Shown: positions 38,601 to 47,252 of the stretch, in pieces
How the letters are laid out: each line of letters begins with the position of its first letter
Position numbering within the stretch: position 1 is the first letter of the stretch
Assembly: GCF_900103175.1 (NCBI RefSeq)
Contig: NZ_FNLF01000002.1
Span: 4,044,136-4,108,135, forward strand
Reading direction: 5' to 3'
From: Tsukamurella pulmonis
GTDB taxonomy: Bacteria; Actinomycetota; Actinomycetes; Mycobacteriales; Mycobacteriaceae
Length of the DNA stretch: 64,000 nucleotides
The notes under the pieces: generated by a model
The model's database searches: none
What the model was told of the DNA's origin: nothing
The model's input: the letters and a program-made list of their open reading frames with translations, nothing else
Position numbers and translations under genes: made by a program

Positions 38601-39139
38601 GACTTGTCGATGTTCTCGTCGAAGTACACGCCCGGGCTACGGACGAGCTGCGAGACGACGACGCGCTCGGTGCCGTTGATGATGAAGGTGCCCTTGTCCG
38701 TCATCATCGGGAAATCACCCATGAAGACGGTCTGCGACTTGATCTCGCCGGTGTTGTTGTTGATGAACTCGGCCGTGACGAACAGCGGGGCCGCGTACGT
38801 CATGTCCTTGTCCTTGCACTCCTCGATCGAGGCCTTGACCTCGTCGAAGCGCGGATCGGAGAAGGACAGCGACATCGAGCCCGAGAAGTCCTCGATGGGC
38901 GACAGCTCAGCGAGGATGTCCTCCAGACCGCCGGTGGGCTGTGCCTCGCCGCGTGCAGCGGCCTTGTCGCGCCACGCGGGCGTGCCGACGAGCCAGTCGA
39001 ACGAGTCGATCTGCAGGTCGAGCAGACCCGGAACGGGAAGGGGCTCGGAGATCTTCGCGAACGACACGCGCTTGGGCGCTCCGGGCACCACGGCGTCGTT
39101 CTGATCGTTCTGAGTCTGGCTGGAGACGGAGACTGCCAA
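35624..39139 (-). CDS. rpoB: DNA-directed RNA polymerase subunit beta
   Basis: 1171 residues from TTG 39139 ([10 protein letters not shown]), preceded by AGAGGA; the frame is open further upstream but only the TTG has a ribosome site. [25 protein letters not shown] is the mycobacterial-type N-terminus. The rifampicin region reads [18 protein letters not shown] then [17 protein letters not shown], with wild-type residues at the common resistance positions (Asp, His, Ser of the DQN, THK and LSAL words). Confidence 0.98.
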   Translation of the reverse strand: MAVSVSSQTQNDQNDAVVPGAPKRVSFAKISEPLPVPGLLDLQIDSFDWLVGTPAWRDKAAARGEAQPTGGLEDILAELSPIEDFSGSMSLSFSDPRFDEVKASIEECKDKDMTYAAPLFVTAEFINNNTGEIKSQTVFMGDFPMMTDKGTFIINGTERVVVSQLVRSPGVYFDENIDKSTEKPLHSVKVIPARGAWLEFDVDKRDTVGVRIDRKRRQPVTVLLKALGWTSEQILERFGFSEIMRSTLEKDNTAGTDEALLDIYRKLRPGEPPTKESAQTLLENLFFKEKRYDLARVGRYKLNKKLGLPANSDGTQPLVLTEEDIVATIEYLVRLHEAPSEQLTYMTVPDGDEVPVEVDDIDHFGNRRLRTVGELIQNQLRVGLSRMERVVRERMTTQDVEAITPQTLINIRPVSAAIKEFFGTSQLSQFMDQNNPLSGLTHKRRLSALGPGGLSRERAGLEVRDVHPSHYGRMCPIETPEGPNIGLIGSLSVYARVNPFGFIETPYRKVENGTTTDEIVYMTADEEDRYYIAQANAATDANGRLTDERVLVRKRGSEVEMVPVSAVEYMDISPRQMVSVATAMIPFLEHDDANRALMGANMQRQAVPLVRSESPLVGTGMELRAAVDAGDVVITEKPGVVEEVSADFITIMADEGTRKTHKLRKFARSNQGTCANQRPIVNAGQRVEAGQVLADGPCTDNGEMALGKNLLVAIMPWEGHNYEDAIILSQRLVEEDVLTSIHIEEHEIDARDTKLGAEEITRDIPNVSDEVLADLDERGIIRIGAEVRDGDILVGKVTPKGETELTPEERLLRAIFGEKAREVRDTSLKVPHGETGKVIGVRVFSRDDDDELAPGVNELVRVYVAQKRKVQDGDKLAGRHGNKGVIGKILPAEDMPFLPDGTPVDIILNTHGVPRRMNIGQILETHLGWVAKTGWDVRDENGNIPDWASQLPEEMYSQPKDTNTATPVFDGARDEELAGLLGSTLPNRDGDVMVQADGKATLFDGRSGEPFPYPVAIGYMYILKLHHLVDEKIHARSTGPYSMITQQPLGGKAQFGGQRFGEMECWAMQAYGAAYTLQELLTIKSDDVVGRVKVYEAIVKGENIPEPGIPESFKVLLKELQSLCLNVEVLSSDGAAIEMADGDDEDLERAAANLGINLSRNENASAEDLAN

Positions 39140-39262
39140 GATGCGTCCTCTGCTGTGACTAGTAACGTTGCCAAATTGTGCTGACGGCAACCCGCAGAGC
39201 AAACGTCCTCGAAGTGAGGCGCGAATATTCAAATGAACAGGGGGCAGCCAGCGCAACGTCCA

Positions 39263-39291
39263 ACGTTAGCAGAGCGGCATGTATTCCGCAA
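39263..39291 (-). promoter_or_regulatory. rpoB promoter
   Basis: On the minus strand TTGCGG (39291-39286), 17 bp, TAACGT (39268-39263). The predicted transcript starts near 39256, giving a leader of about 117 nt. The rest of the 475-bp gap between mkl and rpoB holds the mkl terminator and no gene that I can see. Confidence 0.65.
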
Positions 39292-39553
39292 GGAGCAGCC
39301 CAGACTAAGCCCCCGAGGGCTTGAGCGCAAGCACGACGCGCATGCGGTCGTTCGAACACGATCGGCATCCGCCGGCACCGCCGTTGACTCCGGCCTCGGC
39401 TGGCTACCCGGCGGCGCGGAGACACCCGGGGGTGCTCTCACATGGACACGAGCACGTCGCGTCCTGCCGATAACTCTGACCCGAAACCGCGCGAAGGTCA
39501 AGCGAAACCGCCGATCTCCTTCGAATATCGAGTCCGACGCTCCCCCGATGCAA

Positions 39554-39590
39554 CGACGCCGGCCCGGGAGAACTTCCCGGGCCGGCGTCG
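39554..39590 (-). terminator. Hairpin terminator after mkl
   Basis: CGACGCCGGCCCGGGA and TCCCGGGCCGGCGTCG pair perfectly over 16 bp with a 5-nt loop, 24 nt after the mkl stop. Only a short TTG follows, so termination may be partial or Rho-aided. Confidence 0.75.
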
Positions 39591-39614
39591 GAGTCGAACG
39601 CTCGCGCGTGCCGG

Positions 39615-40778
39615 CTAGCGGCCGCCCTCCACCTTCGGCAGGTGGTCGGTGGGGTTCTCGTCGGCCTGGGTGACCTCGTAGGCGGAGGTCGGGGCCTCGT
39701 CGCCCGAGTAGTCCTTCTGGATCGAGACGGGGGCCGTCTCCGGCGCCTGCGCCACCTCGGCCTGCTGCGCGGCCGGGGCCGTCGTGGCGAACTCGCCCAC
39801 GTCGTCGCCCAGGTCGCGGCGGATCGCGATCTGCGCCTTGGGCGGCAGGGTCGGCAGGATCTGGCGCACGCGCGCCTTACGGCGGGCCTCGCCCTTACGG
39901 GGCGGCATGCCCGGGGTGGGCTGCATCTGCGGGGCGATCTCGTCCGGCACGTCGACGCCACCGTCGGAGTGGCCGGCCGCGACGCGCGCGAGCTCCGCCT
40001 CCATCTGCGCCGAGTCCTTCTCCTCGGACATGCCGATCGGGCCGATCATCGAGCCGGAGAGGAACTGCTTGACGACGGGCTCCTCCGAGGTGAGCAGCAC
40101 TTCGCGCGGGCCGAACATGACGAGGTGCTTGAGGAAGAGCATGCCCATGTTGTCGGGCACGGTGCGGGCGATGTTGATGTTGTGCGAGACGATCAGCGTC
40201 GTGCAGTCGATCTGCGCGTTGATGTCCATCAGCAGCTGGCTGGTGTAGGTGGTACGCACCGGGTCGAGGCCGGAGTCCGGCTCGTCGACGAGCATGATCT
40301 TCGGGTCCATCACCAGGGCGCGGGCGAGGCCGGCGCGCTTACGCATACCACCGGAGATCTCGCCGGGGAGCTTGTCCTCGGCGCCGATCAGACCCACCAT
40401 CTCGAGCTTCTCCATCGTGATCTGACGGATCTCGCTCTCCTTCTTCTTCGTGTGCTCACGAAGCGGGAAGGCGGTGTTGTCGTAGAGGTTCATCGAGCCG
40501 AACAGGGCGCCGTCCTGGAACAGCACGCCGAACATCTTGCGGATCTCGTAGAGCTCCGAGGAGGTACAGGTCAGGATGTCCGTGCCGTCGATGATGATCT
40601 CGCCCTCCTCGGGGCGCAGCAGACCGATCAGCGACTTCAGGAAGACCGACTTGCCGGTACCCGACGGGCCGAGCAGAACCGAGACCTCGCCCGCGGGCAG
40701 GGTCAGCGAAACGTCGGACCAGATGTTCTGGGAGCCGAACGACTTCGTCAGGTTCTTGGTAGTTACTTCGACACCCAC
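39615..40778 (-). CDS. mkl: Mce-system ATPase MceG (Mkl)
   Basis: 387 residues from GTG 40778, behind AAAGG; an ATG at 40799 would add 7 residues. Walker A is LLGPSGTGKSVFLKS near residue 35, the signature ISGGMRKRAGLARAL near 145, and Walker B IMLVDEPDSGLDP. A long C-terminal extension (from about 265) rich in Pro, Ala and Glu is typical of MceG and is needed for stability in mycobacteria. MceG energises the Mce lipid/sterol importers. Position between rplL and rpoB is conserved in the order. Confidence 0.93.
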   Translation of the reverse strand: MGVEVTTKNLTKSFGSQNIWSDVSLTLPAGEVSVLLGPSGTGKSVFLKSLIGLLRPEEGEIIIDGTDILTCTSSELYEIRKMFGVLFQDGALFGSMNLYDNTAFPLREHTKKKESEIRQITMEKLEMVGLIGAEDKLPGEISGGMRKRAGLARALVMDPKIMLVDEPDSGLDPVRTTYTSQLLMDINAQIDCTTLIVSHNINIARTVPDNMGMLFLKHLVMFGPREVLLTSEEPVVKQFLSGSMIGPIGMSEEKDSAQMEAELARVAAGHSDGGVDVPDEIAPQMQPTPGMPPRKGEARRKARVRQILPTLPPKAQIAIRRDLGDDVGEFATTAPAAQQAEVAQAPETAPVSIQKDYSGDEAPTSAYEVTQADENPTDHLPKVEGGR

Positions 40779-40923
40779 TGTCGGGACCTTTCGTCGCATC
40801 GAGATGTGGCTCGCGCCACAGACCGCTGAATGGACACTACCTCAGTCCCCGCTGGTCGCGGTACCGGACCTGGTTCTGTCCTACTGACGGGTCACTCCGC
40901 TCCCCCGTCGGGGTCGGAAACGG

Positions 40924-40960
40924 CGAACGGCCCCGTCGCACAGGGCGACGGGGCCGTTCG
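40924..40960 (-). terminator. Hairpin between rplL and mkl
   Basis: CGAACGGCCCCGTCGC (40924-40939) pairs perfectly with GCGACGGGGCCGTTCG (40945-40960) around a 5-nt loop, 17 nt after the rplL stop, then CCGTTTCC. It would cut or attenuate the ribosomal-protein transcript before mkl. Confidence 0.8.
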
Positions 40961-40977
40961 GGCGTGAGGGAACGGTC

Positions 40978-41373
40978 TTACTTGACCGAAACCGTGGCGC
41001 CGGCCTCCTCGAGCTTGGCCTTGGCGGCGTCGGCGGCCTCCTTGTCGACCTTCTCCAGGATCGCCTTGGGCGCGCCCTCGACGAGGTCCTTGGCCTCCTT
41101 CAGGCCGAGGCCCGAAACCAGCTCGCGGACGACCTTGATGACCTGGATCTTCTTGTCGCCGGCGCCATCGAGGATGACGTCGAACTCGTCCTGGTCAGCA
41201 GCGGCGGCGGCGTCGCCGCCGGCCGCGGGGGCAGCGCCGGCAGCCGCGACGGCGACCGGAGCAGCAGCGGTGACCTCGAAGGTCTCCTCGAAAGCCTTCA
41301 CGAACTCGCTGAGCTCGAGCAGGGTCAGCTCCTTGAAAGCATCAAGCAGCTCGTCGGTGGTGAGCTTCGCCAT
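40978..41373 (-). CDS. rplL: 50S ribosomal protein L7/L12
   Basis: 131 residues. The N-terminal dimerisation domain is [27 protein letters not shown], then an Ala/Pro/Gly hinge (about 35-62), then the C-terminal domain with [29 protein letters not shown]. It forms the stalk that recruits translation factors. It lies 99 bp behind rplJ in the same transcript. Confidence 0.97.
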   Translation of the reverse strand: MAKLTTDELLDAFKELTLLELSEFVKAFEETFEVTAAAPVAVAAAGAAPAAGGDAAAAADQDEFDVILDGAGDKKIQVIKVVRELVSGLGLKEAKDLVEGAPKAILEKVDKEAADAAKAKLEEAGATVSVK

Positions 41374-41472
41374 GGTGGCGTCCTTCCGTTCAGTCTTGCT
41401 CGCTGATCCGCGAGGCAAGGTGGTGATGGTTCCCGCGAGCGGTGCGCGCGGGGGTTCGCTGGATCAGCGGTC

Positions 41473-42003
41473 TTAAGCGGCAGCCTCGTCGGCGGCCTTC
41501 TTCTCCTGCAGCGCGGCGGCCAGGCGGGCCACCTGCGAAGCGGGAGCGTTGAACAGGCCAGCGGCCTTCGCCAAGTTGCCCTTCATGGCACCGGCGAGCT
41601 TGGCCAGGAGCACCTCGCGCGACTCGAGATCGGCGATGCGCTCGACCTCGGCCACGGACAGCGCGCGGCCGTCCATGTAGCCGCCCTTGATGACCAGTGC
41701 CTTGTTGTCCTTGGCGAACTTCTTGATCGCCTTGGCGGCCTCGACCGGCTCACCCTCGATGAAGGCGATCGCGGTCGGACCCTCGAACAGCTCGTCCAGG
41801 CCCTCGACGCCAGCATCCTTGGCGGCGAGCTTGACCAGGGTGTTCTTGGCGACGGAGTAGGTGGCACCTTCTCCGAGCGAACGACGCAGCTCGGTGATGG
41901 AACCGACCGACAGCCCGCGGTACTCGGTGACCACGGTGGCCGTGGACTTCGAGAACTTCTCGGCGATCTCAGCGACTGCTGCGACCTTCTCGGCGTTTGC
42001 CAT
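41473..42003 (-). CDS. rplJ: 50S ribosomal protein L10
   Basis: 176 residues. [38 protein letters not shown] is the L10 N-terminal domain; the C-terminal helices that bind L7/L12 dimers are at about 135-170 ([19 protein letters not shown]). Expression is probably autoregulated through the leader upstream. Confidence 0.97.
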   Translation of the reverse strand: MANAEKVAAVAEIAEKFSKSTATVVTEYRGLSVGSITELRRSLGEGATYSVAKNTLVKLAAKDAGVEGLDELFEGPTAIAFIEGEPVEAAKAIKKFAKDNKALVIKGGYMDGRALSVAEVERIADLESREVLLAKLAGAMKGNLAKAAGLFNAPASQVARLAAALQEKKAADEAAA

Positions 42004-42044
42004 ACTTCGCCTCCTCTCTACGTGTCATCCGTCGAGATGAAGGT

Positions 42045-42118
42045 TCAGGCCCGAAACGACGAGAACCCCGGCGCAGGGCGCACGGGGTTCATCAGATGAA
42101 ACCTCGTCCTCCTGCGTG
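42045..42118 (-). ncRNA. Candidate L10 leader of the rplJL transcript
   Basis: In the ~207-nt leader, the RNA strand carries a hairpin GAACCCC/GGGGTTC preceded by CTGATGA, a kink-turn-like word of the kind L10 binds. Position and features fit an autoregulatory ribosomal leader. The exact fold was not computed. Confidence 0.45.
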
Positions 42119-42216
42119 GGTCGCCGGCTCGGGGCCGGACCTTCGATCGGGCTCGCGCCCGACGACCGACGGTCTTCGGTGGAACGATCCGGTGGAACAC
42201 CGGTTTCCGGAGGACC

Positions 42217-42245
42217 AGAGTACGGGACTCCCCGCCGGGCGCCAA
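42217..42245 (-). promoter_or_regulatory. rplJ promoter
   Basis: On the minus strand TTGGCG (42245-42240), 17 bp, TACTCT (42222-42217). It puts the transcript start about 205 nt before rplJ. Confidence 0.6.
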
Positions 42246-42301
42246 ATCGTGCCTCGATGGTGCGCCACCTCACCGGGCCCGGTGGCGGCGGTGACGCCGG
42301 G

Positions 42302-42778
42302 TCAGCCGACGGCGACCCCGGACTCGGCGTAGACGATCCGCAGCGCCAGGCCGGCCTCCGGCCCCATGACCTGCGCCGCGAGATCGACGAACGCCGCCGT
42401 GAACGACGGGCCGTGCGCGGCGCCCCCGGCACCCGTCGCCGCGACCACGTGGTGCGCCAGCTCGTGCAGGATCACCAGCTCGCGCAGGGCCCAGGCACCG
42501 TCGCGCCCGGCGGGGACCGCGACCACCGGACCGGCGGGCCCGCTCTCGTAGTGCGCGCCGCCCGCTCCCGCGCGAGCGCGCACCCGCACCGCGCCGGGCC
42601 CCAGCACCCGGTCGGCGTACGCCTGGATCGCGTCGACGGAGGCGAACCGGGCCTCGGGCGGCAGCGTCAGCGGCACCCCGAGCACATCGACGGTCCGCCC
42701 CGCGCCGGCGTGCTCGAACAGGCCGCGGACCAACTCCTCCGCCCGGTAGACCGCGGCCCGCTGCGCGTCCCTAGACGT
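42302..42778 (-). CDS. TIGR04338-type HEXXH metallopeptidase-like protein, possible ACG start
   Basis: The zinc motif is HELAHHV near residue 105, followed by a downstream FVDLAAQVMGPEAG helix. The conserved N-terminus of this family (RDAQRAAVYRAEELVRGLF) is encoded upstream of the first standard start, TTG 42733. No ATG, GTG or TTG lies in frame before it. ACG at 42778 would give 158 residues beginning T/M-S-RDAQR and would overlap the preceding stop by 8 nt. From memory, TIGR04338 proteins in actinobacteria are often adjacent to DUF2786 proteins, as here, three genes away. Substrate unknown. Confidence 0.7.
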   Translation of the reverse strand, partial: TSRDAQRAAVYRAEELVRGLFEHAGAGRTVDVLGVPLTLPPEARFASVDAIQAYADRVLGPGAVRVRARAGAGGAHYESGPAGPVVAVPAGRDGAWALRELVILHELAHHVVAATGAGGAAHGPSFTAAFVDLAAQVMGPEAGLALRIVYAESGVAVG

Positions 42779-43685
42779 CCTTGGCCACCTTGAGCTGCTC
42801 GACGATGGCCTTGCCCGCGGCCTCCAGGTCGGGGTAGCCGATCGGGATGTCGATGATCGCGTAGGTCTGCGGCGCGGAGGCGATCACGATCACCGTCATG
42901 TCGTCGCCCGTCACCGTGATGTCCGGCCGGCTCACCATGATCTTCGCGGTGACCTTCGCGGCGGGCACCCCGTCGACCGTGATGGACTCCGCCGACGAGA
43001 GCCCCTCGACCCGGGGCTCGGCGTTCATGAAGCCCTGCCCGTCGGCGATGCACTGCATCATCCGGGTGGCCGCGTCCTTCGGGTCCACCTTCGAGTCGAA
43101 GTTGGTCTGGCCGACCTCCGCGCCGGCCTGCCACGGCTGATCCCCCAGGGACTTCACCAGACCGGCGGGCGCGACACTCTCGGCGTACATCGCGTACGTC
43201 TCCGCGGTCCATCCGGGCGCCGCCGAGACCGGGAACGACAGCGGCCCGGACGCGACGCGATCGGTGATCGGCGAGGCGGCCCCCGTGCCCGGCATGCCGC
43301 AGCCCCCGGTCGCAGCGCTGGTGGTGGGCGCCGACGCGGCGCCCTCGTCATCCGAGCCGGAGCGCACGACCAGGACCACCGCGGCGATCGCGACGGCGAT
43401 CACCAGCACCACGGCCACGCCGATCCCGATGAACAGGCCGGTACGGTTCGGCTTCTTCGGCGGCTGCGGCTGTCCCGGGTACTGCTGGCCCGCGTACTGC
43501 TGCCCGGGGTACTGCTGGCCGGGGTACTGCTGCCCCGGGGACTGATAGCCCTGCTGCGGGTACCCCTGCTGGTACGGGCTCGCCGGCTGCTGGCCGTACC
43601 CGTACTGGTAGCCGCCCTGGGCGTACGGGTCCGGCTGCGCGTACGGGTCGGGCTGCCGGCCGTGCGGATCCTGCGGGTCACTCAT
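42771..43685 (-). CDS. Single-pass exported protein with QQYPG-type repeats, paralogue B
   Basis: 304 residues. The cytoplasmic N-terminus (1-80) is Gln/Pro/Tyr/Gly-rich with repeats of GQQYP. One membrane helix (about 84-108) is followed by an extracellular domain with two Cys (CGMPG and MMQCIADG). The domain closely resembles that of the next gene (SGPLSFPVSAAPGWT, SITVDGVPAAKVTAKIMVSRP, VEQLKVAKDV). I do not recognise a named family. It overlaps both neighbours and belongs to a four-gene operon. Confidence 0.8.
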   Translation of the reverse strand: MSDPQDPHGRQPDPYAQPDPYAQGGYQYGYGQQPASPYQQGYPQQGYQSPGQQYPGQQYPGQQYAGQQYPGQPQPPKKPNRTGLFIGIGVAVVLVIAVAIAAVVLVVRSGSDDEGAASAPTTSAATGGCGMPGTGAASPITDRVASGPLSFPVSAAPGWTAETYAMYAESVAPAGLVKSLGDQPWQAGAEVGQTNFDSKVDPKDAATRMMQCIADGQGFMNAEPRVEGLSSAESITVDGVPAAKVTAKIMVSRPDITVTGDDMTVIVIASAPQTYAIIDIPIGYPDLEAAGKAIVEQLKVAKDV

Positions 43686-44404
43686 ACGTCCCTCGCTACC
43701 TTCAGCTGCTCGAAGACCTGTCCTGCCACCGCCGCGAGGGCGGTATCCCCGATCGGGGTGTCCGACTCGAAGTATGCCTGGGGAGCCGAGCCGATGACCA
43801 CTACCGTCACCACATCGCCCTCGATGTCGAGGCCGGGACGGCTGACCAGGATGCGTCCGGTGACCCGGGCAGCCGGCACCCCGTCGACGGTGATCGCCTC
43901 CGGCCCGGTCAGGCCCTCGAGGCGGGGCGCGAACGCGTCGTACCGGCTGCTCGCCACGATGCACGGGATGATGCGCCGCGCGGCCTCGGCGTTCGAGACC
44001 TTCGGCGCGAAGGTGGTGAGACCGATCTCGACGTGCGCGTCCCAGCGGTGGCCCGGCACCGCCGTCCGCAGCCCGACGGCCTGCGCCCCCGGGGAGAAGA
44101 GCTGATAGCGCTGCGGCGTCCATCCGGGTGCCGCGGCGACCGGGAAGGACAACGGTCCGGCGACCGCGCGATCGGTGACGGGCACCGTCGAACCCGGGCC
44201 GGGCAGGCCGCAGGCGCCCGCCGCCCCCGACGGCGCCGTCGACGACGGTGTGGCGGTGGTCGACGCACCCGTGCCCCGCACGAGCAGTACCGCGGCGACG
44301 GCGACGGCCACGACAAGCACCACGGCTCCCCCGAGGGCCCACCACACCGCGGTGCCGCCGCGCGCGGGGCGCGGCGGAGGGACGGGCGGCGGGCCGGGGT
44401 TCAC
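43682..44404 (-). CDS. Single-pass exported protein, paralogue A
   Basis: 240 residues from GTG 44404, overlapping the DUF2786 stop by 4 nt. A short Pro-rich N-terminus precedes a membrane helix (about 22-43). The extracellular domain aligns along its length with paralogue B: CGLPGPG, AGPLSFPVAAAPGWT, AITVDGVPAARVTGRILVSRP, FEQLKVARDV, and a second Cys in IIPCIVASS. Two Cys probably form a disulfide. It is a tandem duplicate of unknown function. Confidence 0.8.
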   Translation of the reverse strand: MNPGPPPVPPPRPARGGTAVWWALGGAVVLVVAVAVAAVLLVRGTGASTTATPSSTAPSGAAGACGLPGPGSTVPVTDRAVAGPLSFPVAAAPGWTPQRYQLFSPGAQAVGLRTAVPGHRWDAHVEIGLTTFAPKVSNAEAARRIIPCIVASSRYDAFAPRLEGLTGPEAITVDGVPAARVTGRILVSRPGLDIEGDVVTVVVIGSAPQAYFESDTPIGDTALAAVAGQVFEQLKVARDV

Positions 44405-45219
44405 GGCGCCCCGCGCTCCAGTGCGCCCCGGCCGCCACCGAGCTCGGAGTGCGCGCCCAGTCGCGCCGAGCGGCCGGCCCGGTCCCCGGCGCGGCGGGCA
44501 CCGTCGGAGTAGCCGGCCGAGGCGGTGGACCCGCGCCAGCGACCCCGCGCGGAGGATTCCTCCTGGTAGAAGGACGCGAGCTCGACCTCCTTGTCGCGCA
44601 GGGCGACCGCGGTGCCGGGCTCGTCCCGCTCGGCGGCCTGCGCCGTCGCGGCGGCCCGCGCCTCCGCGAGCCGGGCCCCGATGCGGGCGGCGAAGGCGGA
44701 CTGGAAGTTGATCCGCGCCGTGACCGCGGCGACGGGCTTGGTCTCGACCCAGCGCCGCCGCGTGCGCCGGTCCTCGTAGAGCTGCTGCACCGTCTCCGAC
44801 TTGTAGGCGCCCGACCGGAGGTACGCGTCGGAGGCGCGCACCATCTGGATCACCAGGGAGGCGTACAGCGCCTCGCACGCGTCGATGTCCTCCGCGAAGC
44901 CGTAGGCGAAGACGAAGGTGGAGTTGGACGCCACATCGCATCGCACGTCGTTCGACTGGGCGATCGCGACGAACAGCTCGACGAAGGTGCGCAGGCCGCG
45001 CCGCCCCGCCTCCCCGATCCGGACGGTGCGCTGCTGGGGCACCGCACGCGCCCGCTCGGCACCGCGCTGGTGCGCGCGGGCCACCGCGAGGTCGATCGAC
45101 GCGGCCGTGGCGAGGCGCTGCGCCGCCTCGGTGAACGTGGCCGCCTCGTGCTCGTTATCGGTCCCCTCCGCCTGCCGCAGCAGCGCGCCGATCCGGCTGA
45201 GCAGCCTGTCGTCGTCCAT
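44401..45219 (-). CDS. DUF2786 domain protein
   Basis: 272 residues. The DUF2786 motif is at the N-terminus (LLSRIGALLRQAEGTDNEHEAATFTEAAQRLATAASIDL). The middle is a folded region (LRTFVELFVAIAQSNDVRCDV, FAEDIDACEALYASLVIQM), and the last 80 residues are Arg/Ala/Gly-rich, probably disordered. DUF2786 occurs in phage and actinobacterial proteins; its role is unknown. It is the first gene of the overlapping operon ending with the metallopeptidase. Confidence 0.82.
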   Translation of the reverse strand: MDDDRLLSRIGALLRQAEGTDNEHEAATFTEAAQRLATAASIDLAVARAHQRGAERARAVPQQRTVRIGEAGRRGLRTFVELFVAIAQSNDVRCDVASNSTFVFAYGFAEDIDACEALYASLVIQMVRASDAYLRSGAYKSETVQQLYEDRRTRRRWVETKPVAAVTARINFQSAFAARIGARLAEARAAATAQAAERDEPGTAVALRDKEVELASFYQEESSARGRWRGSTASAGYSDGARRAGDRAGRSARLGAHSELGGGRGALERGAP

Positions 45220-45347
45220 GGTCGCGACGATACCGGCGCCCACCGACAGGTTCGCGGGCCCTCCTGGCCCGCGCCAAGCGCCGGTTCAGGGGCGCCCGAT
45301 ACGCTGGGCGCACACCGTTCTTCGCAGTGACAAGGAGAGTATTCACG

Positions 45348-45848
45348 ATGTCGACGCCCCAGGGTCCCGGGCAGGATCCGTACGGACAGGACCCGTTCGC
45401 CAAGCGCTCCGGCGACGACGCCTCCGCGCCCTACGGCCCGGCCGGCACCGGCCAGGACCCGTACGGCGCCGGCCAGTACGGTGCAGGTCCGTACGGCGCG
45501 GGTCAGTACGACCCCTACGGCCAGCCCCCGTCGTACCCCGCCGCCGGCTCCCCGGGAACGCAGGGCTACCCCGGCTACCCCGTGCAGGGCGAGGTACAGG
45601 ACCCCGACAGCGCGCTGGGCATCGTCGGGCTGGTCCTGAACTTCGTGTGCTGCGGTCCCGTCGGACTCGTCGTCAGCTGGATCGCGCTCAACAAGTCGAA
45701 GGAGCGCGGCTACAAGAACACCATCGCGATGGTCGGCGCGATCATCGGCGGCGTCTACAGCGCACTCCTGCTGATCCTCGGCCTCATCTACGTGATCATC
45801 TTCGTCGTCGCTCTCGTGGCGGGCACGAGCACCACCGCCCTCCTCTGA
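45348..45848 (+). CDS. DUF4190-type membrane protein with Tyr/Gly/Pro-rich N-terminus
   Basis: 166 residues from ATG 45348 behind AAGGAG. Residues 1-85 are low-complexity with DPYG, GAGQYG and similar repeats. Two membrane helices follow (about 90-115 and 125-155), ALGIVGLVLNFVCCGPVGLVVSWIALNKS being typical of DUF4190. Function unknown. It is divergent from the DUF2786 operon. Confidence 0.8.
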   Translation: MSTPQGPGQDPYGQDPFAKRSGDDASAPYGPAGTGQDPYGAGQYGAGPYGAGQYDPYGQPPSYPAAGSPGTQGYPGYPVQGEVQDPDSALGIVGLVLNFVCCGPVGLVVSWIALNKSKERGYKNTIAMVGAIIGGVYSALLLILGLIYVIIFVVALVAGTSTTALL

Positions 45849-45860
45849 GGCCCGGACACG

Positions 45861-45900
45861 CGAAAGCCCCCGGCCTCCTCGCGGAGACCGGGGGCTTTCG
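45861..45900. terminator. Bidirectional terminator between DUF4190 gene and rplA
   Basis: CGAAAGCCCCCGG and CCGGGGGCTTTCG pair perfectly (13 bp, 14-nt loop). The stem ends in CTTTCG on both strands, serving two convergent genes. Confidence 0.85.
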
Positions 45901-45921
45901 TCAGACCCTGATGAGGGAGGC

Positions 45922-46635
45922 TTACGCCTCTTCCTCGGTGAGGTTGTTCACTCGCGACGGGTCCACCTGGATGCCCGGTCCGGTGGTCGTCGAGACGGTG
46001 ACCTTCTTCAGGTACCGGCCCTTGGCCGCCGACGGCTTCGCGCGCAGGATCTCGTCCAGCGCGGCGCCGTAGTTCTCCACCAGCTTCTTGGCGTCGAAGG
46101 ACGCCTTACCGATCACGAAGTGCAGGTTCGCGGCCTTGTCGACGCGGAAGGTGATCTTGCCACCCTTGATGTCGCCCACGGCCTTGGTCACGTCGGGCGT
46201 GACGGTGCCGGTCTTGGGGTTCGGCATCAGGCCACGCGGGCCGAGCACGCGAGCGATGCGGCCGACCTTGGCCATCTGGTCCGGGGTGGCGATCGCGGCG
46301 TCGAACTCGAGCCAGCCGCCCTGGATCTTCTCGATCAGGTCCTCGGCGCCGACCTCGTCGGCACCCGCGGCCTTGGCCTCCTCGGCCTTGTCGCCGACGG
46401 CGAAGACGATCACGCGGGCCGTCTTACCGGTGCCGTTCGGCAGGTTGACGGTGCCGCGCACCATCTGGTCGGCCTTACGGGGATCGACACCGAGGCGCAT
46501 GGCGACCTCGACGGTGGCGTCCTGCTTGGTGGAGGAGGTCTCCTTGGCGAGCGTGACGGCCTCGAGCGGGCTGTACAGCTTGTCCTTGTCGACCTTCTCG
46601 GCAGCGGCCTTGTAGGCCTTGCTGTTCTTGCTCAT
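45922..46635 (-). CDS. rplA: 50S ribosomal protein L1
   Basis: 237 residues from ATG 46635 ([15 protein letters not shown]). Landmarks: [39 protein letters not shown], and [21 protein letters not shown]. It binds 23S rRNA at the L1 stalk and its own mRNA. It lies 123 bp behind rplK. Confidence 0.97.
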   Translation of the reverse strand: MSKNSKAYKAAAEKVDKDKLYSPLEAVTLAKETSSTKQDATVEVAMRLGVDPRKADQMVRGTVNLPNGTGKTARVIVFAVGDKAEEAKAAGADEVGAEDLIEKIQGGWLEFDAAIATPDQMAKVGRIARVLGPRGLMPNPKTGTVTPDVTKAVGDIKGGKITFRVDKAANLHFVIGKASFDAKKLVENYGAALDEILRAKPSAAKGRYLKKVTVSTTTGPGIQVDPSRVNNLTEEEA

Positions 46636-46758
46636 GAAAACTCTTTCGTTTCTTGCCCAGCGTGCGGGCAGTGAGTGGTTCTGCGGGCCGAGCCGGCCCT
46701 CCCACGGGAGGCGTGGGCCTCCCGGTAACACTCGGGCGCGCGAGCGCGCCCTGGCGAC

Positions 46759-47190
46759 CTACTCGACGGTGATGCCCATCGAGCGAGCAGTGCCGGCGAT
46801 GATCTTCGCGGCCTGATCGACGTCGTTCGCGTTCAGATCTTCCTTCTTGGTCTCAGCGATCTCGCGCACCTGATCCCAGGTCACCTTGGCGACCTTGTTC
46901 TTGTGCGGCTCGCCCGAGCCCTTCTGCACGCCGGCTGCCTTGAGCAGCAGCTTGGCGGCCGGAGGAGTCTTCAGCTTGAAGTCGAAGGAACGGTCCTCGT
47001 AGACCGTGATCTCGACGGGGATGACGTTGCCACGCTGCGACTCGGTCGCGGCGTTGTACGCCTTGCAGAACTCCATGATGTTGACGCCGTGCTGGCCAAG
47101 CGCGGGACCCACGGGCGGAGCAGGGTTGGCCTGCCCGGCCTGGATCTGCAGCTTGATGAGCCCGGCGACCTTCTTCTTCTTCGGGGGCAT
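46759..47190 (-). CDS. rplK: 50S ribosomal protein L11
   Basis: 143 residues. [36 protein letters not shown] is the L11 N-terminal domain; [23 protein letters not shown] starts the rRNA-binding C-terminal domain, ending ARSMGITVE. It is the thiopeptide-binding site component. Confidence 0.97.
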   Translation of the reverse strand: MPPKKKKVAGLIKLQIQAGQANPAPPVGPALGQHGVNIMEFCKAYNAATESQRGNVIPVEITVYEDRSFDFKLKTPPAAKLLLKAAGVQKGSGEPHKNKVAKVTWDQVREIAETKKEDLNANDVDQAAKIIAGTARSMGITVE

Positions 47191-47252
47191 CCTCAGTATC
47201 CTTTTTCATCACCCCACGCCCTTTGCAGCGGGCGCGGGAAGCATGTGTCTCG

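Noticed and set aside
35624-39139. Possible rifampicin-resistance change in rpoB
   Set aside because: The [20 protein letters not shown] region carries the usual sensitive residues.
43460-43560. Repeated CAGTACCC-like units, considered as a CRISPR or tandem-repeat array
   Set aside because: They encode the in-frame GQQYP repeats of the exported protein; there are no spacers of constant length and no cas genes.
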